A model generated the notes under the pieces. The model had not been told where the DNA came from. It made no database searches and was given only the letters and a program-made list of their open reading frames with translations. Made by a program: the position numbers and the translations under genes. This document shows positions 32,352 to 42,956 of a DNA stretch of 64,000 bases, piece after piece. Source of the stretch: Nocardia nova SH22a (GTDB lineage Bacteria; Actinomycetota; Actinomycetes; Mycobacteriales; Mycobacteriaceae); assembly GCF_000523235.1 (NCBI RefSeq), contig NZ_CP006850.1, positions 434,001 through 498,000 on the forward strand, given 5' to 3'. Position 1 is the first letter of the stretch; each line of letters begins with the position of its first letter.

Positions 32352-33962
32352 TCAGGCGGTGCGCTGCCAGGGCTGCGCGGCCTCCAGCTGCGCGGCCAGG
32401 CACAGCAGCGTCGATTCGCTACCAGGCGGCCCGGCCAGCTGGGCCGCCACCGGCGTTCCGGTGCGCGGATGCAATCCCATCGGCACACTCATCGCGGGCC
32501 AGCCGACCAGATTCCACAGCGGCGTGAACGGCGAGTAGCGGACGCTGGCAACGACATTCGCCAGCCAGCCCCGGGCATGCCAGCTGCGAGCCGCCGGTGC
32601 GGGCGCGGCCAGCGTCGGCGTGATCACCACATCGTGCCGATCGAAGAAGTCCTGTAATCGCGCCTCGATCCGGTCCACCTGGCCGGGCCGGATCAGGCCC
32701 GCCCGCAGGACCGCGCGCCCCAGGCCGACGTGAACGCGAGTGCGTCGTTGCAGCAGTTCCGGATTCGCGACCGCCCCCGCCTCTCGCGCGGCGTTGGCGA
32801 GCCAGCGCAACGCCAGTGCCGTCGTCGCGCCCTGATAGGGCAGTGCGGCCGGTACCACGGTGTGCCCGGCCTCCCCGGCGAGCCGGGCGGCGGCCTGCGC
32901 GGCCGCGGTCCAGTGCCGGTCCACCCGGATCAGCGGGGAGGGCGATCCGGCGGCGAGGGCGATACGTAGTGGCGTGGGGGGCTCCAGATCGGCCAGTGCC
33001 GGACGATCGGCCAGTACCGACAGCACGAGTGCGGCATCGGCGACCGTGGTCGCCAGCGCGCCGTTCTCGGTCATCCCGCCCCACGAGTCCACACCCACCT
33101 GGGCCGGTACCACCCCGCGCCCCGGCTTGATCCCGACGACACCGCAGCAGGCGGCCGGGATACGCACCGACCCCAGACCGTCGTTGCCGTGTGCGACGGG
33201 GGTCAGCCCGGCGCCGACCGCGGCGCCGGAACCACCGGACGAACCACCCGCGCTGTGGCGAACGTTCCACGGTGAGCGGGAAATTCGATCGGGGGTGTCC
33301 GACACACCCCAGAGCCCGCCCTCCGGCATCTCGGTCAGGCCGACGACGATCGCGCCCGCATCCCGTAATCGGCGCACCACCGGATGGTCGGAGCGGGCGG
33401 GGGTGGCGAGCCCGGCGACGGACCCGGCGGCGGTGATCTCACCCGCGACGTCGATGTTGTTCTTCACCGCCACCGGAACTCCGGCCAGCGGGAGGATGTC
33501 CAGGTCCGCACGATCGGCCAGCGCCCGGCTCTCCGCCCGGGCCTGCTCGGTGCGGATCGTGGTGAAGGCGCCGACCCGGGCGTCACCGTCGTCGATGCGT
33601 TCCAGTGCGGCGTCCACGATCTGGCCCGCGGTGACGGCGCCGTCACGCACGGCGGCGGCGATCGCGACCGCGGTGGTCAGGGCGAACGGATCGGTGGCGG
33701 TGGTGTCCGGGCCGCTGGAGTTCGGGGGCGTCGTGTCCGAGGAGGTGGGGGGCGTGGCCGGGGGAGTGGAATCCCCGGCCGGCTCCGGATGCCCGGGTTT
33801 CCCGGACGAATCATGCTGTGCCGCATCGGCAGCCGTGTCGGGGCCGGATGTCTCGGCGGATCTCGAACGGTTCGTTTCGGCCGCGTCCACCGGTACCTCC
33901 TGAGTGGCGCGCGTGACGGCGTTCGATGTCGCGTCGGCTAGTGCGGTGCCCTCGTTCTGCAT
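32352..33962 (-). CDS. Amidase (amidase-signature family)
   Basis: 536-residue amide hydrolase. The Ser-cisSer-Lys triad is seen as Lys in PVAVKNNID, then HSAGGSSGGSGAAV and GNDGLGSVRIPA. The first 90 residues form a Ser/Thr/Pro/Asp-rich tail without a signal peptide; the AS domain begins about DPFALTTAVAIAAAV, so the real start might be internal. The substrate cannot be read from the sequence. The SDR gene lies 123 bases upstream on the same strand. Confidence 0.88.
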   Translation of the reverse strand: MQNEGTALADATSNAVTRATQEVPVDAAETNRSRSAETSGPDTAADAAQHDSSGKPGHPEPAGDSTPPATPPTSSDTTPPNSSGPDTTATDPFALTTAVAIAAAVRDGAVTAGQIVDAALERIDDGDARVGAFTTIRTEQARAESRALADRADLDILPLAGVPVAVKNNIDVAGEITAAGSVAGLATPARSDHPVVRRLRDAGAIVVGLTEMPEGGLWGVSDTPDRISRSPWNVRHSAGGSSGGSGAAVGAGLTPVAHGNDGLGSVRIPAACCGVVGIKPGRGVVPAQVGVDSWGGMTENGALATTVADAALVLSVLADRPALADLEPPTPLRIALAAGSPSPLIRVDRHWTAAAQAAARLAGEAGHTVVPAALPYQGATTALALRWLANAAREAGAVANPELLQRRTRVHVGLGRAVLRAGLIRPGQVDRIEARLQDFFDRHDVVITPTLAAPAPAARSWHARGWLANVVASVRYSPFTPLWNLVGWPAMSVPMGLHPRTGTPVAAQLAGPPGSESTLLCLAAQLEAAQPWQRTA

Positions 33963-34085
33963 ATGTCAAAGCCCCCGTCGCGTCGTGGTCGATATGGGGT
34001 GTTTCGATGCTGACGCGCAAGTTATCACCTTCGGCGGCGCCTGCCGATGATGATCGCCGGGGTGGCGACGAGGGCCCGCATCGGA

Positions 34086-34937
34086 TTATCCGGCGGCCGA
34101 ATCGGTTCCGCGCCGGACCCGCTCCTCGTACGCTCGGCGTGCCGCGGAGTCCACGTCGCCGAGGAAGGCGTCCTGAGAACCCAGCGACCGGCCGATCGCG
34201 TCACCGAGGGACTGCGGCAGCAATCCCACCACCTGCGCCATGATCCCGGCCATCCTGGTGACCCGGACCTTCGCCTTGGGCTTGACCAGCAGTCCGGCGA
34301 TGGCCTCGGCGATGTCCTCCGGCTCGGCGGGGGCCATCACCTTCGGTACCGAAACGCCCGATCCCAGTTCGGTATTGGTCAGCGTGGGCAGTACCGACGA
34401 GAACGACACGCCGGTTCCCCGGTACTCCTCACGCAGCGTGTCGGTGAATCCGAGGACCGCGTGCTTGGTCGCGTTGTAGGTGGCCAGGCCGGGGATGTGG
34501 CTCTCCCCGGCGAGTGAGGCGATGTTGACGACATGTCCGCTGCGGCGCGGCAGCATCCGCGCCAGGGCCAGTTTGGAACCCAGGATCACGCCGTAGACAT
34601 TGATGTCGATGATGCGGCGGGTCAGCGCGTCCGGCTCGTCGACCACCCTGCCGGTGGGCATGATTCCGGCATTGTTGATCAGCACGTCGATCGGTCCGAG
34701 TTCCCGCTCGACATCGTCGAGGAAGGTGCCGAACGACTGCTGATCGGTCACGTCCACCCGGCCGTAGTGATCGAAATCGTGGTCGGTGCCGGACTGTTTG
34801 ACCGCGGTCTCGTCCACATCACCGATCGCGATCTTCGCGCCGAGGGCCTGCAATCGCGTCGCGGTGGCCAGCCCGATACCCCGGGCGCCGCCGGTGATGA
34901 CGACGACCTTGCCGCGAATGGTGCCGAAGTCGCTCAT
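34086..34937 (-). CDS. SDR family oxidoreductase
   Basis: 283-residue classical SDR: TGGARGIG (residues 15-22), NNAG, and YNATK with Tyr/Lys. The ATG at 34937 overlaps the aldehyde dehydrogenase stop (ATGA), so both are one operon and probably act on successive alcohol/aldehyde steps. The long C-terminal region (PKAKVRVTRMAGIMAQVVGL) is typical of mycobacterial SDRs such as Rv0484c-like proteins. Confidence 0.9.
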   Translation of the reverse strand: MSDFGTIRGKVVVITGGARGIGLATATRLQALGAKIAIGDVDETAVKQSGTDHDFDHYGRVDVTDQQSFGTFLDDVERELGPIDVLINNAGIMPTGRVVDEPDALTRRIIDINVYGVILGSKLALARMLPRRSGHVVNIASLAGESHIPGLATYNATKHAVLGFTDTLREEYRGTGVSFSSVLPTLTNTELGSGVSVPKVMAPAEPEDIAEAIAGLLVKPKAKVRVTRMAGIMAQVVGLLPQSLGDAIGRSLGSQDAFLGDVDSAARRAYEERVRRGTDSAAG

Positions 34938-36565
34938 TTCTTCCCTCCGACCGTGTCGAGCACGTCCTTGATCCCCAGCCGCCGGATACCGCGCGCACCC
35001 GCGGCACGCATGGCGGCCAGCGCGAAACCGATCTTGGCCGTGTTGTACGGGAACCACATCAGTTCTTTTTCCTGCGTCGGCAGGATCGGGACGGTGATGG
35101 CCTGCTTGCGGCAGTACTTGCGCACCCCGTCGGCGCCGCCCCAGCGCGCGCCCACACCGGACTGCTGCTGACCGCCCATCGGCAGTGCGAAGTTGAACAG
35201 GTTCGCGAAGACGTCGTTGATGTTCACCGCGCCCGCGTTCAGCTGCCGCGCCACCCGCTCACCGCGCGCCTTGTCACCGGTCCACACCGAGGCCGACAGG
35301 CCGTAGATCGAGTCGTTGGCCAGGCGGATCGCCTCGGCCTCGTCGGCCACCTTCATCACCGGGATGGTGGGGCCGAAGGTCTCCTCGGTCATGCAGGTCA
35401 TCGAGTGGTCGACGTCGGCGAGCACGGTCGGCTCGTAGAAGGTGCCGACGCCGGTGGCCTTGCCCCCGGTCAGCGCCCGTGCGCCCTTGGCGACCGCATC
35501 GTCGACGTGGCCGGACACGATGGCCTTCTGCGCGTCGTTGGCGAGGGCGCCCACATCGTATTTCGGTTGCCGTCCGTCGGCGCCCTGCCGCAGTTCGCGC
35601 ACATGGTCCGCCAGTTTTCTGACGAAGGTGTCGTAGACCGGCGCTTCGACGTAGACCCGCTCCACCGAGATGCAGACCTGACCGGCGTTGAACAGGCCGC
35701 CGAAGGCCACGCCGTACGCCGCGCGGTCGATATCTGCGTCGGCCAGCACGATGGCCGGATCCTTACCGCCGAGCTCGAGGCTGTAGGGGATGAGCCGTTC
35801 CACACAGGCCGCGGCGATCCGCTTACCCGTCTTGGTCGACCCGGTGAACTGCACGTAGTCGACATTGTCGACGACCGCGGCCCCGGTCGCACCGGCGCCG
35901 GTCACCACGGCGAACACCGGCGGGGCGCCGATCTCGGACCAGCCGCGCGCCAGTTCCAGCGCGGAAAGGGGAGTCACCTCGGACGGTTTGAGGACGACCG
36001 CCGCACCCGCGGCCAGCGCCGGAATCACATCGATGACCGGCATCGCGAGCGGGAAGTTCCACGGTGTGATCACGCCGACCACCGGATACGGACGGTACGC
36101 GGTGATCAGCTTCTTGACCCGGGCCAGCGGGCTGTGCGGGGCGGGGTGGTCGTCGGCGAGGAACTTCTCCGCGCGACGGGCGTAGTAGCCGATCAGGTCG
36201 ACCGAGAAGTTCGGATCGATGAGGGCGTCGATGCGGGCCTTACCGGTCTCCGACTGCAGCACATCGGCCAGATGATCGCTGTGGTCGATGATCCAGTCCT
36301 GGAGTCTCAGCAGCCACTCCTTGCGGCCCTCGGCCCCGATCGCCTCCCATTCCGGCTGGTAGAGACGCAATTCCCGGACCTTGGCGGCGACCGCTTCGGC
36401 CGATTCGGCCGGGACCGTGCCGGACAGTTCGCCCGTGGCCGGATTGCGCACTTCGATTTCGGTGGCGGCCGGTTTCGCGGTACGAGCGGCGGCCTTGCGG
36501 GCCGATTTACGAGCGGCGGTGCCGCCGGAGGCGGATTCGCCGGGCACCGATTCGGTATTCGTCAC
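34934..36565 (-). CDS. Aldehyde dehydrogenase (succinate-semialdehyde dehydrogenase-like)
   Basis: 543-residue NAD(P)-dependent dehydrogenase. Asn170 (TPWNFPLAMP), Glu264 (SLELGGKDP) and the catalytic Cys298 (FNAGQVCIS) are all present. An extra N-terminal stretch of about 35 residues is rich in Lys/Arg/Ala. It resembles Rv1731/GabD2-like enzymes of mycobacteria; the exact substrate is not fixed. It is divergent from a PucR-type regulator at 36709, a likely controller. Confidence 0.92.
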   Translation of the reverse strand: MTNTESVPGESASGGTAARKSARKAAARTAKPAATEIEVRNPATGELSGTVPAESAEAVAAKVRELRLYQPEWEAIGAEGRKEWLLRLQDWIIDHSDHLADVLQSETGKARIDALIDPNFSVDLIGYYARRAEKFLADDHPAPHSPLARVKKLITAYRPYPVVGVITPWNFPLAMPVIDVIPALAAGAAVVLKPSEVTPLSALELARGWSEIGAPPVFAVVTGAGATGAAVVDNVDYVQFTGSTKTGKRIAAACVERLIPYSLELGGKDPAIVLADADIDRAAYGVAFGGLFNAGQVCISVERVYVEAPVYDTFVRKLADHVRELRQGADGRQPKYDVGALANDAQKAIVSGHVDDAVAKGARALTGGKATGVGTFYEPTVLADVDHSMTCMTEETFGPTIPVMKVADEAEAIRLANDSIYGLSASVWTGDKARGERVARQLNAGAVNINDVFANLFNFALPMGGQQQSGVGARWGGADGVRKYCRKQAITVPILPTQEKELMWFPYNTAKIGFALAAMRAAGARGIRRLGIKDVLDTVGGKK

Positions 36566-36708
36566 GATCTGTCTCTCCCACGTGCGCTGCGCTGCGGACG
36601 ATTGACTGCGGAACTATGATCGTGTCACAACGGCCTGTGCAGTTCTTGGCCTTCACGGTCAAGTCAGTGGCCGGAATTTGGTTCCCGAGCACAAATCGGA
36701 GGTCTCCC

Positions 36709-37992
36709 ATGGCCACGGCTCCATCGAGTGTGGAGGTGCGGCAGTGGATGGCCGATTTCGTCGCCGAGACATTGCGCGGTGACACCCTCGAGCAGTTGGT
36801 CGCGCGCCTCGACGCGCAGGTCGTCGAACGCGTTCCCGAACTCACCGACCGGGATCTGCGCCGCGATCTCGAGGCCAGCACCCGGGCCCACGCCTTCGCG
36901 GTACTCGGCGGCCTGACCCAGGACACGATGGATTACGCGGTCCCGCAGCAGGCGCACGCCTTCGCGCGCACGCTGGCCCGGCGCGGCTACGACCTGCGGG
37001 TCCTGCTGCGGGTCTATCACGTCGGCCAGGAGGCCGCACTGGACTACATGACCGATGTGATCGAGGAACGCCGTCTGCCCGACCGATTCGAGCGCACGGC
37101 TCTGCTGCGTATGTTCGAGCGCTCGACCCGCTGGGTCAACACCTCGGTGGAGGTGCTCACCGACACCTACACCCGCGAACGCGAGCGCGGACTGCGCGCG
37201 GCCTTGAATCAGCGCACCGAGATCGTGCGGGCGCTGCTGTCGGGTGAGGATCCGGATGCCGACCACGCCTCGGCGCGGCTGGGATTCCGGCTGGCCCAGC
37301 GTCAGATCGCCGCGGTGTTGTGGACCGACACCGAATCACGGGCGGCGGGCGAGCTCGCCGGAACCTGTCCGGCGCCCGATGCCGACGGCGGTAACGACGA
37401 GCTGGGCCTGCTGGAACGAATGGCGGTGCGGGTGGCGACCGCGGTGGGCGGCGGCGGAATTCTCACCGTCCCGGCCGGGTCGTCGGCGCTGTGGGCCTGG
37501 CTTCCGGTGGATTCGGATTACCCGGATTCCGTTGTCGCGGCGGCGAAGACCGTCGTCGCCGCGCCGGTGCGAATCGCGCTCGGCGTGCCCGCGACCGGAA
37601 CGGCGGGTTTCCGGCAGAGCCATCACGAGGCGATCGCGGCCCGGCAGGTGGCCGAGCGCGCGGCGGCCGATCTGGGCCGGGCGGTGTCCTACGCGCAGGT
37701 GGAAACCGCCTACCTGGCCGGTGCGGACGTGCCTGCGATGCGATCGCTGATCCGGCGCGAACTCGGGCAGTTGGCCGGATCGGGCCCGAACTCGGCACGG
37801 TTGCGCGAGACGCTGCTGGCCTATCTGCGTTGTCACCGCAGTCCCGAAGGCGCGGCGGCGGTTCTCGGGGTGCACAAGAACACGGTTCGCTACCGGATTC
37901 AGCGCATCGAGGAACTACTCGGCCGCCGGATCGACGAATGCGGGTTGCGCCTCGAGCTCGCGCTGGAATGTGCCGCGATCTACGGGGTGTGA
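36709..37992 (+). CDS. PucR/CdaR-type transcriptional regulator
   Basis: 427-residue regulator with a C-terminal PucR helix-turn-helix (EGAAAVLGVHKNTVRYRIQR) and a GGDEF-like middle region typical of the family. I use ATG 36709 behind CGGAGG, not the open frame from 36616. It is divergent from the ALDH-SDR operon, with a 143-base spacer. It probably activates that operon in response to a metabolite. Confidence 0.88.
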   Translation: MATAPSSVEVRQWMADFVAETLRGDTLEQLVARLDAQVVERVPELTDRDLRRDLEASTRAHAFAVLGGLTQDTMDYAVPQQAHAFARTLARRGYDLRVLLRVYHVGQEAALDYMTDVIEERRLPDRFERTALLRMFERSTRWVNTSVEVLTDTYTRERERGLRAALNQRTEIVRALLSGEDPDADHASARLGFRLAQRQIAAVLWTDTESRAAGELAGTCPAPDADGGNDELGLLERMAVRVATAVGGGGILTVPAGSSALWAWLPVDSDYPDSVVAAAKTVVAAPVRIALGVPATGTAGFRQSHHEAIAARQVAERAAADLGRAVSYAQVETAYLAGADVPAMRSLIRRELGQLAGSGPNSARLRETLLAYLRCHRSPEGAAAVLGVHKNTVRYRIQRIEELLGRRIDECGLRLELALECAAIYGV

Positions 37993-38000
37993 GGGACGGC

Positions 38001-38252
38001 TCAGACCAGATCGCCGGAGCGACGCAGGGGCGGTTCGGCCGTCGCGGCGATCGGATGGTCGGGCAGTTCCGCCAGCAAGGTGGTCGTCGCCTCGGCCACC
38101 GCCGCGACCGCCTTGTCGAAGGCGGGCTTGGTCACGTACGACAGCCCGGTCAGCCCGCCCACCTTTCGGACGTATTCCTGTGCGGCAGCGAAGATTTCCT
38201 GGTCGGTGGCGCGCGGTTCGAGTCCGCGCAGCAGTGTGATGTTGCTACCCAT
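38001..38252 (-). CDS. DUF2277 domain protein
   Basis: 83-residue protein. It starts MGSNITLLRGLEPRATDQEI, matching the small DUF2277 family (normally MCRNI...LxxFEPPAT). The usual Cys2 is Gly here. The family has no known function. The ATG at 38252 was chosen because longer frames are not conserved. It converges on the PucR gene. Confidence 0.8.
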   Translation of the reverse strand: MGSNITLLRGLEPRATDQEIFAAAQEYVRKVGGLTGLSYVTKPAFDKAVAAVAEATTTLLAELPDHPIAATAEPPLRRSGDLV

Positions 38253-38409
38253 GCGCCGAGAGTAGTCCTCGGTACCCGCCTGTGCGGCCGAAGAAACGGC
38301 ATATGTGAAAAATGTGTGTATCGGAATGTGGCCGGTCGTCGAATCCGGCCCGCCACACCGCCGCGATAGACGATGTCGACACGGCATCGTGTGATAACCG
38401 AACCCGCCG

Positions 38410-39258
38410 ATGGCCGATGCGACACAATCGACAACCATGGCTGCCCGCGACATGCCGACCCTGACCACCTTCCCCTATCCGGAGCTGGACGAGCGCGAGG
38501 ACGATCACTGGTCCGGCGCCCAGGTCTCCGAAGACGAATTGCGCGCCCTGTCCCTCGGCGCGTTCTACTCCGCGCGCTGGGACGCCTTCCACGACGCGCT
38601 GCTGCTCGGCCCCGAACGCGACCATCCGCTCGGCGATCGCCGGGAACTGGCCATCGACACGCTGACCGGCGCCTGGGGCATCACCGACGGCACCGAGGCG
38701 ATGGCCTCGATGGAACAGCTGCTCGAAGGGATGCACGGACCGCTGTACGCCCTGGTGCATCCGCTGGTGACCCATGCCCTGAACTCACCCGAACGTGATC
38801 GTTTCGGCGAGCGGGCCGATCGGCACCGGGCCTTCCTGCGGCAGGTCGGATCGTTCCGGGGGATGGACAACCCCGAGGCGCTGGTCCGCGACTACGACAT
38901 CTGGACGCAGGCCATCAAACTCGATCTGACCGGACATCTGGTCCAGCCGCTGCCCGCCGATATCCAGGCATGGGATCTGGCCCGGGTGGTCGCGGTGGCG
39001 CGGATGGCGTTCACCGCGGGCTATCTCGAGGCGGACGCGGCCTGGGACTACGTGATGCGCGCGCTACCGCCCGCGCAGCGGCGCTACCGCAACTGGCGGC
39101 AGTTCGGCGACGCCTATCTCACCGGCTGGACCTACTGGCAGGCCTGTGAGGACATGGCCGTGCTCAAGTCCGGCGGTGTCGACCGGCGCCTCGAACTGGT
39201 CCGGTTGTGGATGCGGCCGACCAGTCCGTGGCGGCGTATCGCGCTGCAGGGGGAGTAG
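38410..39258 (+). CDS. DUF1266 domain protein
   Basis: 282-residue cytoplasmic protein with the DUF1266 pattern: SLGAFYSARW, AWGITDGTEAMASMEQLL, AWDLARVVAVARMAF and FGDAYLTGWTYW. DUF1266 proteins occur near polymorphic-toxin and secretion loci in some bacteria, but nothing here supports that role. The start may be ATG 38437 or 38452 instead. Confidence 0.75.
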   Translation: MADATQSTTMAARDMPTLTTFPYPELDEREDDHWSGAQVSEDELRALSLGAFYSARWDAFHDALLLGPERDHPLGDRRELAIDTLTGAWGITDGTEAMASMEQLLEGMHGPLYALVHPLVTHALNSPERDRFGERADRHRAFLRQVGSFRGMDNPEALVRDYDIWTQAIKLDLTGHLVQPLPADIQAWDLARVVAVARMAFTAGYLEADAAWDYVMRALPPAQRRYRNWRQFGDAYLTGWTYWQACEDMAVLKSGGVDRRLELVRLWMRPTSPWRRIALQGE

Positions 39259-39261
39259 CGC

Positions 39262-40185
39262 TCAGTCGGGGAGCGAGCGCAGTATGCCGCGGCCGTACCG
39301 CTGGAACTGCGCATCGTCCACCATCGCCAGCGAATGCCGCTCCACCAGCAGTTCCCACTCCGAATACAACTGGGACACACCGGGATCCGGCGGCGCCACG
39401 GCGCCGTCGGCGGATTCGCGCTGAATCGCGAAATTTACCGCGCCGACGATGCGATCGGTATCGGCCCGATCGGTGCCGACGAACCGCCACGTCGTATTGC
39501 CGTCGGTGAGATCGATGCCGTACTCGCCGCCGGGTTCGTCCCCGGTGCCCTTGCCGACCTCGGCCGAGATCAGCGCGGCCACCGGCATCTCGTGCGCGTA
39601 GCGCGGCGTCGAACCGATGGACAGGAACAGCACGCGGCCGGTGGTGACCGCGAGTAGGCCACGCCCTCGCCCGGCGGGCGGTACCGCGGTGACCGCGGCC
39701 GTCTCCAGCATGAATTCGGCCGGTGTGACCATCCCGTGGAGGACCCCGGTGGCCGCGCGGGTCTCCCGGCGCGGGGCCATGCGCCGCACGGCGCGGTCCA
39801 CATCGGCGCGGGTCGGGCCCGTCCGGCCCCACACCGGAGCGGGCGGAACGAGATCCGGCGCCGACATGTCGATGCGCTGGGTGCCCACGATCTGGGAGTT
39901 GATCCGCTGCACGATCACGGTGGCCGCCGGTACATCGTGTTCGGCGATCAGCACCGGTAAGGGGGTGCGATCGGCCGGAACGCCGGTGAGTACCGGACTG
40001 GGGTAACGCAGATAGATTTCGATCACGACCGCATCGTCGGCGCGCCGGTTCAGCCGGACCTTCAGCAGGTCCGACACCGGAACGTCGAGCACCCGCTCGC
40101 CGTCGGTTCCCGGTCGCAGGACCTGGACTCGCCCGCCACCGTGCCGCAGTATCGCCGTGGGTGTCCGTAGCTCGACTATGTCCAT
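39262..40185 (-). CDS. Conserved hypothetical protein with PH-like region
   Basis: 307 residues starting at ATG 40185 (MDIVELRTPTAILRHGGGRV). The middle (about 150-260) with GLLAVTTGRVLFLSIGS and WRFVGTDRADTDRIVGAVNFA looks like a bacterial PH/GRAM-type fold, and the C-terminus reads like a SHOCT-poor tail. No signal peptide. It is divergent from ftsH. The function is unknown. Confidence 0.7.
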   Translation of the reverse strand: MDIVELRTPTAILRHGGGRVQVLRPGTDGERVLDVPVSDLLKVRLNRRADDAVVIEIYLRYPSPVLTGVPADRTPLPVLIAEHDVPAATVIVQRINSQIVGTQRIDMSAPDLVPPAPVWGRTGPTRADVDRAVRRMAPRRETRAATGVLHGMVTPAEFMLETAAVTAVPPAGRGRGLLAVTTGRVLFLSIGSTPRYAHEMPVAALISAEVGKGTGDEPGGEYGIDLTDGNTTWRFVGTDRADTDRIVGAVNFAIQRESADGAVAPPDPGVSQLYSEWELLVERHSLAMVDDAQFQRYGRGILRSLPD

Positions 40186-40496
40186 ACCCCCTGCGTTCGC
40201 TCTGTGTTGTCGCTCACAATAGGTCGTGCATGCCATGATTGGGACCACTTGGGCGGACACCCTGGGGTGAGCGCCCGATAGGCCGGGAACCACCTGCGTT
40301 CTCCGACCGTTTACCTGTTGAACTGCATCAGCTGCCGAACTGCGCGATGTATCGAGTAGACCGTACGCGGTAACGTGGCTTGTCCGCATCCGTTCTGCCC
40401 GACCAGGTCGGTGCCGATCCGGATACGGCACCGCTCGACGCATCGTAGGCACATACCGGAAACACCGGAAAGGACTGGCCAGCCGGCCGACGCTCT
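40186..40496 (+). other. Divergent intergenic region with long ftsH leader
   Basis: 311 bases. No gene. It contains the ECF-type promoter pattern at 40285-40311 and a hairpin GGTGCCG/CGGCACC (40410-40432) in the ftsH leader. A ribosome site (GGAAAGGAC) is 17 bases before the ATG. Confidence 0.5.
40285..40311 (+). promoter_or_regulatory. ECF-sigma-type promoter upstream of ftsH
   Basis: GGGAACC followed by 16 bases and CGTT, the -35/-10 pattern of SigE/SigH-type promoters in mycobacteria. The expected transcript starts about 175 bases before ftsH. The same pattern and spacing recurs before clpC. Confidence 0.5.
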
Positions 40497-42872
40497 ATGA
40501 ACCGCAAGACAGTGTTTCGCAATCTGACCATAGTCGCGGGCATCCTGCTGGTGATCTATCTGGTCAGCTACTTCAGCAACGACACGCGCGGCTGGAAGAA
40601 CGTCGACACGTCGGTGGCGCTCAGCCAGCTGGCCGACAAGCCGAACGTCAAGCAGGTGCAGATCGATGACAAAGAACAGCAGCTGCGCATCACCCTGAAA
40701 CAGGGCAACGAGGCCACGGGCAATCAGACCCAGATCATGGCCAAGTACCCCGGTGGCAGCGAGGTGTCCGCGCAGATCCTGCGCGATGTGCAGGACTCGG
40801 GCGCGCCGTTCAACACGGCCGTCAAGCAGGACAGCTGGTTCACCCAGATCCTGCTGTTCGTCCTGCCGATGGTGCTGCTGCTCGGCATCTTCGTCTTCGT
40901 CATGGCCCGGATGCAGGGCGGTGGTCGCGGCGGCATGATGGGCTTCGGGAAATCCAAGGCCAAACAGCTGTCGAAGGATATGCCCAAGACCACGTTCTCC
41001 GATGTGGCCGGTGCCGACGAGGCGGTCGAAGAGCTCTACGAGATCAAGGACTTCCTGCAGAACCCGGCCCGGTATCAGGCGCTGGGCGCCAAGATCCCCA
41101 AGGGCGTGCTGCTCTACGGTCCGCCGGGAACCGGTAAGACGCTGCTGGCCCGCGCGGTCGCGGGTGAGGCCGGGGTGCCGTTCTTCACGATCTCCGGTTC
41201 GGACTTCGTCGAGATGTTCGTCGGTGTCGGCGCCTCCCGCGTGCGTGATCTGTTTGATCAGGCCAAGCAGAACAGCCCCTGCATCATCTTCGTCGACGAG
41301 ATCGACGCGGTCGGCCGCCAGCGTGGCGCCGGTCTCGGCGGCGGTCACGACGAGCGCGAACAGACCCTGAACCAGTTGCTGGTCGAGATGGACGGTTTCG
41401 GTGACCGCACCGGCGTGATCATCATCGCCGCCACCAACCGGCCCGACATCCTCGATCCCGCGCTGCTGCGTCCGGGCCGTTTCGACCGGCAGATCCCGGT
41501 CGGCAATCCGGATCTCGCCGGGCGCCGGGCGATCCTGCGGGTGCATTCGCAGGGCAAGCCGATCGCTCCCGATGCCGATCTGGACGGGCTCGCCAAGCGC
41601 ACCGTCGGTATGTCGGGTGCGGATCTGGCCAACGTCATCAACGAGGCCGCGCTGCTCACCGCGCGTGAGCACGGCAATGTGATCACCGGCCCGGCGCTGG
41701 AGGAGTCGGTCGACCGGGTGATCGGCGGCCCGCGGCGCAAGAGCCGCATCATCAGCGAGCACGAGAAGAAGATCACCGCGTATCACGAGGGTGGTCACAC
41801 CCTGGCGGCGTGGGCGATGCCGGATATCGAGCCGGTCTACAAGGTCACCATCCTGGCCCGCGGTCGCACCGGCGGTCACGCCATGACCGTGCCCGAGGAC
41901 GACAAGGGCCTGATGACCCGGTCGGAGATGATCGCGCGGCTGGTCATGGCGATGGGCGGCCGCGCGGCCGAGGAACTGGTGTTCCACGAGCCGACCACCG
42001 GCGCCTCCTCCGATATCGACCAGGCCACCAAGATCGCCCGCGCGATGGTGACCGAATACGGCATGAGCGCCCGCCTGGGCGCCGTGCGCTACGGCCAGGA
42101 GCAGGGCGATCCGTTCCTGGGCCGCTCGATGGGGACCAATTCGGACTACTCGCACGAGGTCGCCCGGGAGATCGACGAGGAGGTGCGCAACCTCATCGAG
42201 GCCGCGCACACCGAGGCGTGGGCGATTCTCAACGACTACCGCGACGAACTCGACGCCCTCGCCACCGCGCTGCTGGAACGGGAAACCCTGCACCGCAAGG
42301 ATCTCGAGCAGGTGCTCTCGACCGTCGACAAGCGGCCGCGCATCACCGCGTTCAACGATTTCGGTGAGCGGGTGCCCTCGGATCGTCCGCCGGTGAAGAC
42401 CCCGCGCGAACTCGCCGCCGAGCGCGGCGAGCCGTGGCCGGAGGAGGACGAGACCCCCCAGGTGGACCAGCCCGCCCCGGCGCCGCAGCCGGTTCCGGCC
42501 AATGGTTATCCCCAGCAGGGGTACCGGAATCCGACACCCGCCTACGGGTATCCGGCGCAGCCGCAGCCCGGTGGTCATCCGCGTCCCGCGGGTGGTCCGG
42601 GATATCCGCCGCGGCAGCCGACGCACGGTTCGCGGCCCGACTACGGCGCCCCCGCCGGTTGGTCGGCGCCCGGCTGGCCGCCGCAGGACGAGGGCGGTCA
42701 AGGTCCGCAGACCGGTCAGCAGCCCGAATACGGTGGCGGCGCCCCGGGATACCCGGATCCGCAGCGCTACGGCGGCAGCCACCGACGGCCCGACTGGTCC
42801 GGAGACCAGGAGCCGACCCAGAACGGCGCCCAGGATCACGGCGATTGGGACGGACCGAACGGCCGGCGGTGA
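40497..42872 (+). CDS. ftsH: ATP-dependent zinc metalloprotease FtsH
   Basis: 791-residue membrane-bound AAA+ protease (Rv3610c). Membrane helices are at about 8-26 and 115-137. AAA Walker A GPPGTGKT is at 208-215, Walker B and the second region of homology follow, and the zinc motif H430EGGH434 follows. The last 145 residues form a Pro/Gly/Tyr/Gln-rich tail, longer than in most bacteria but usual in actinomycetes. Degrades misfolded membrane proteins. It is followed by folE in the same direction. Confidence 0.97.
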   Translation: MNRKTVFRNLTIVAGILLVIYLVSYFSNDTRGWKNVDTSVALSQLADKPNVKQVQIDDKEQQLRITLKQGNEATGNQTQIMAKYPGGSEVSAQILRDVQDSGAPFNTAVKQDSWFTQILLFVLPMVLLLGIFVFVMARMQGGGRGGMMGFGKSKAKQLSKDMPKTTFSDVAGADEAVEELYEIKDFLQNPARYQALGAKIPKGVLLYGPPGTGKTLLARAVAGEAGVPFFTISGSDFVEMFVGVGASRVRDLFDQAKQNSPCIIFVDEIDAVGRQRGAGLGGGHDEREQTLNQLLVEMDGFGDRTGVIIIAATNRPDILDPALLRPGRFDRQIPVGNPDLAGRRAILRVHSQGKPIAPDADLDGLAKRTVGMSGADLANVINEAALLTAREHGNVITGPALEESVDRVIGGPRRKSRIISEHEKKITAYHEGGHTLAAWAMPDIEPVYKVTILARGRTGGHAMTVPEDDKGLMTRSEMIARLVMAMGGRAAEELVFHEPTTGASSDIDQATKIARAMVTEYGMSARLGAVRYGQEQGDPFLGRSMGTNSDYSHEVAREIDEEVRNLIEAAHTEAWAILNDYRDELDALATALLERETLHRKDLEQVLSTVDKRPRITAFNDFGERVPSDRPPVKTPRELAAERGEPWPEEDETPQVDQPAPAPQPVPANGYPQQGYRNPTPAYGYPAQPQPGGHPRPAGGPGYPPRQPTHGSRPDYGAPAGWSAPGWPPQDEGGQGPQTGQQPEYGGGAPGYPDPQRYGGSHRRPDWSGDQEPTQNGAQDHGDWDGPNGRR

Positions 42873-42956
42873 CCGGCTGCGATTAGGCTCGACGGTCGGG
42901 TGCGGCGGCAGATGACGCCGCACGCGACGGTTATGTGATTGTGGAGGAGTCCTCGA

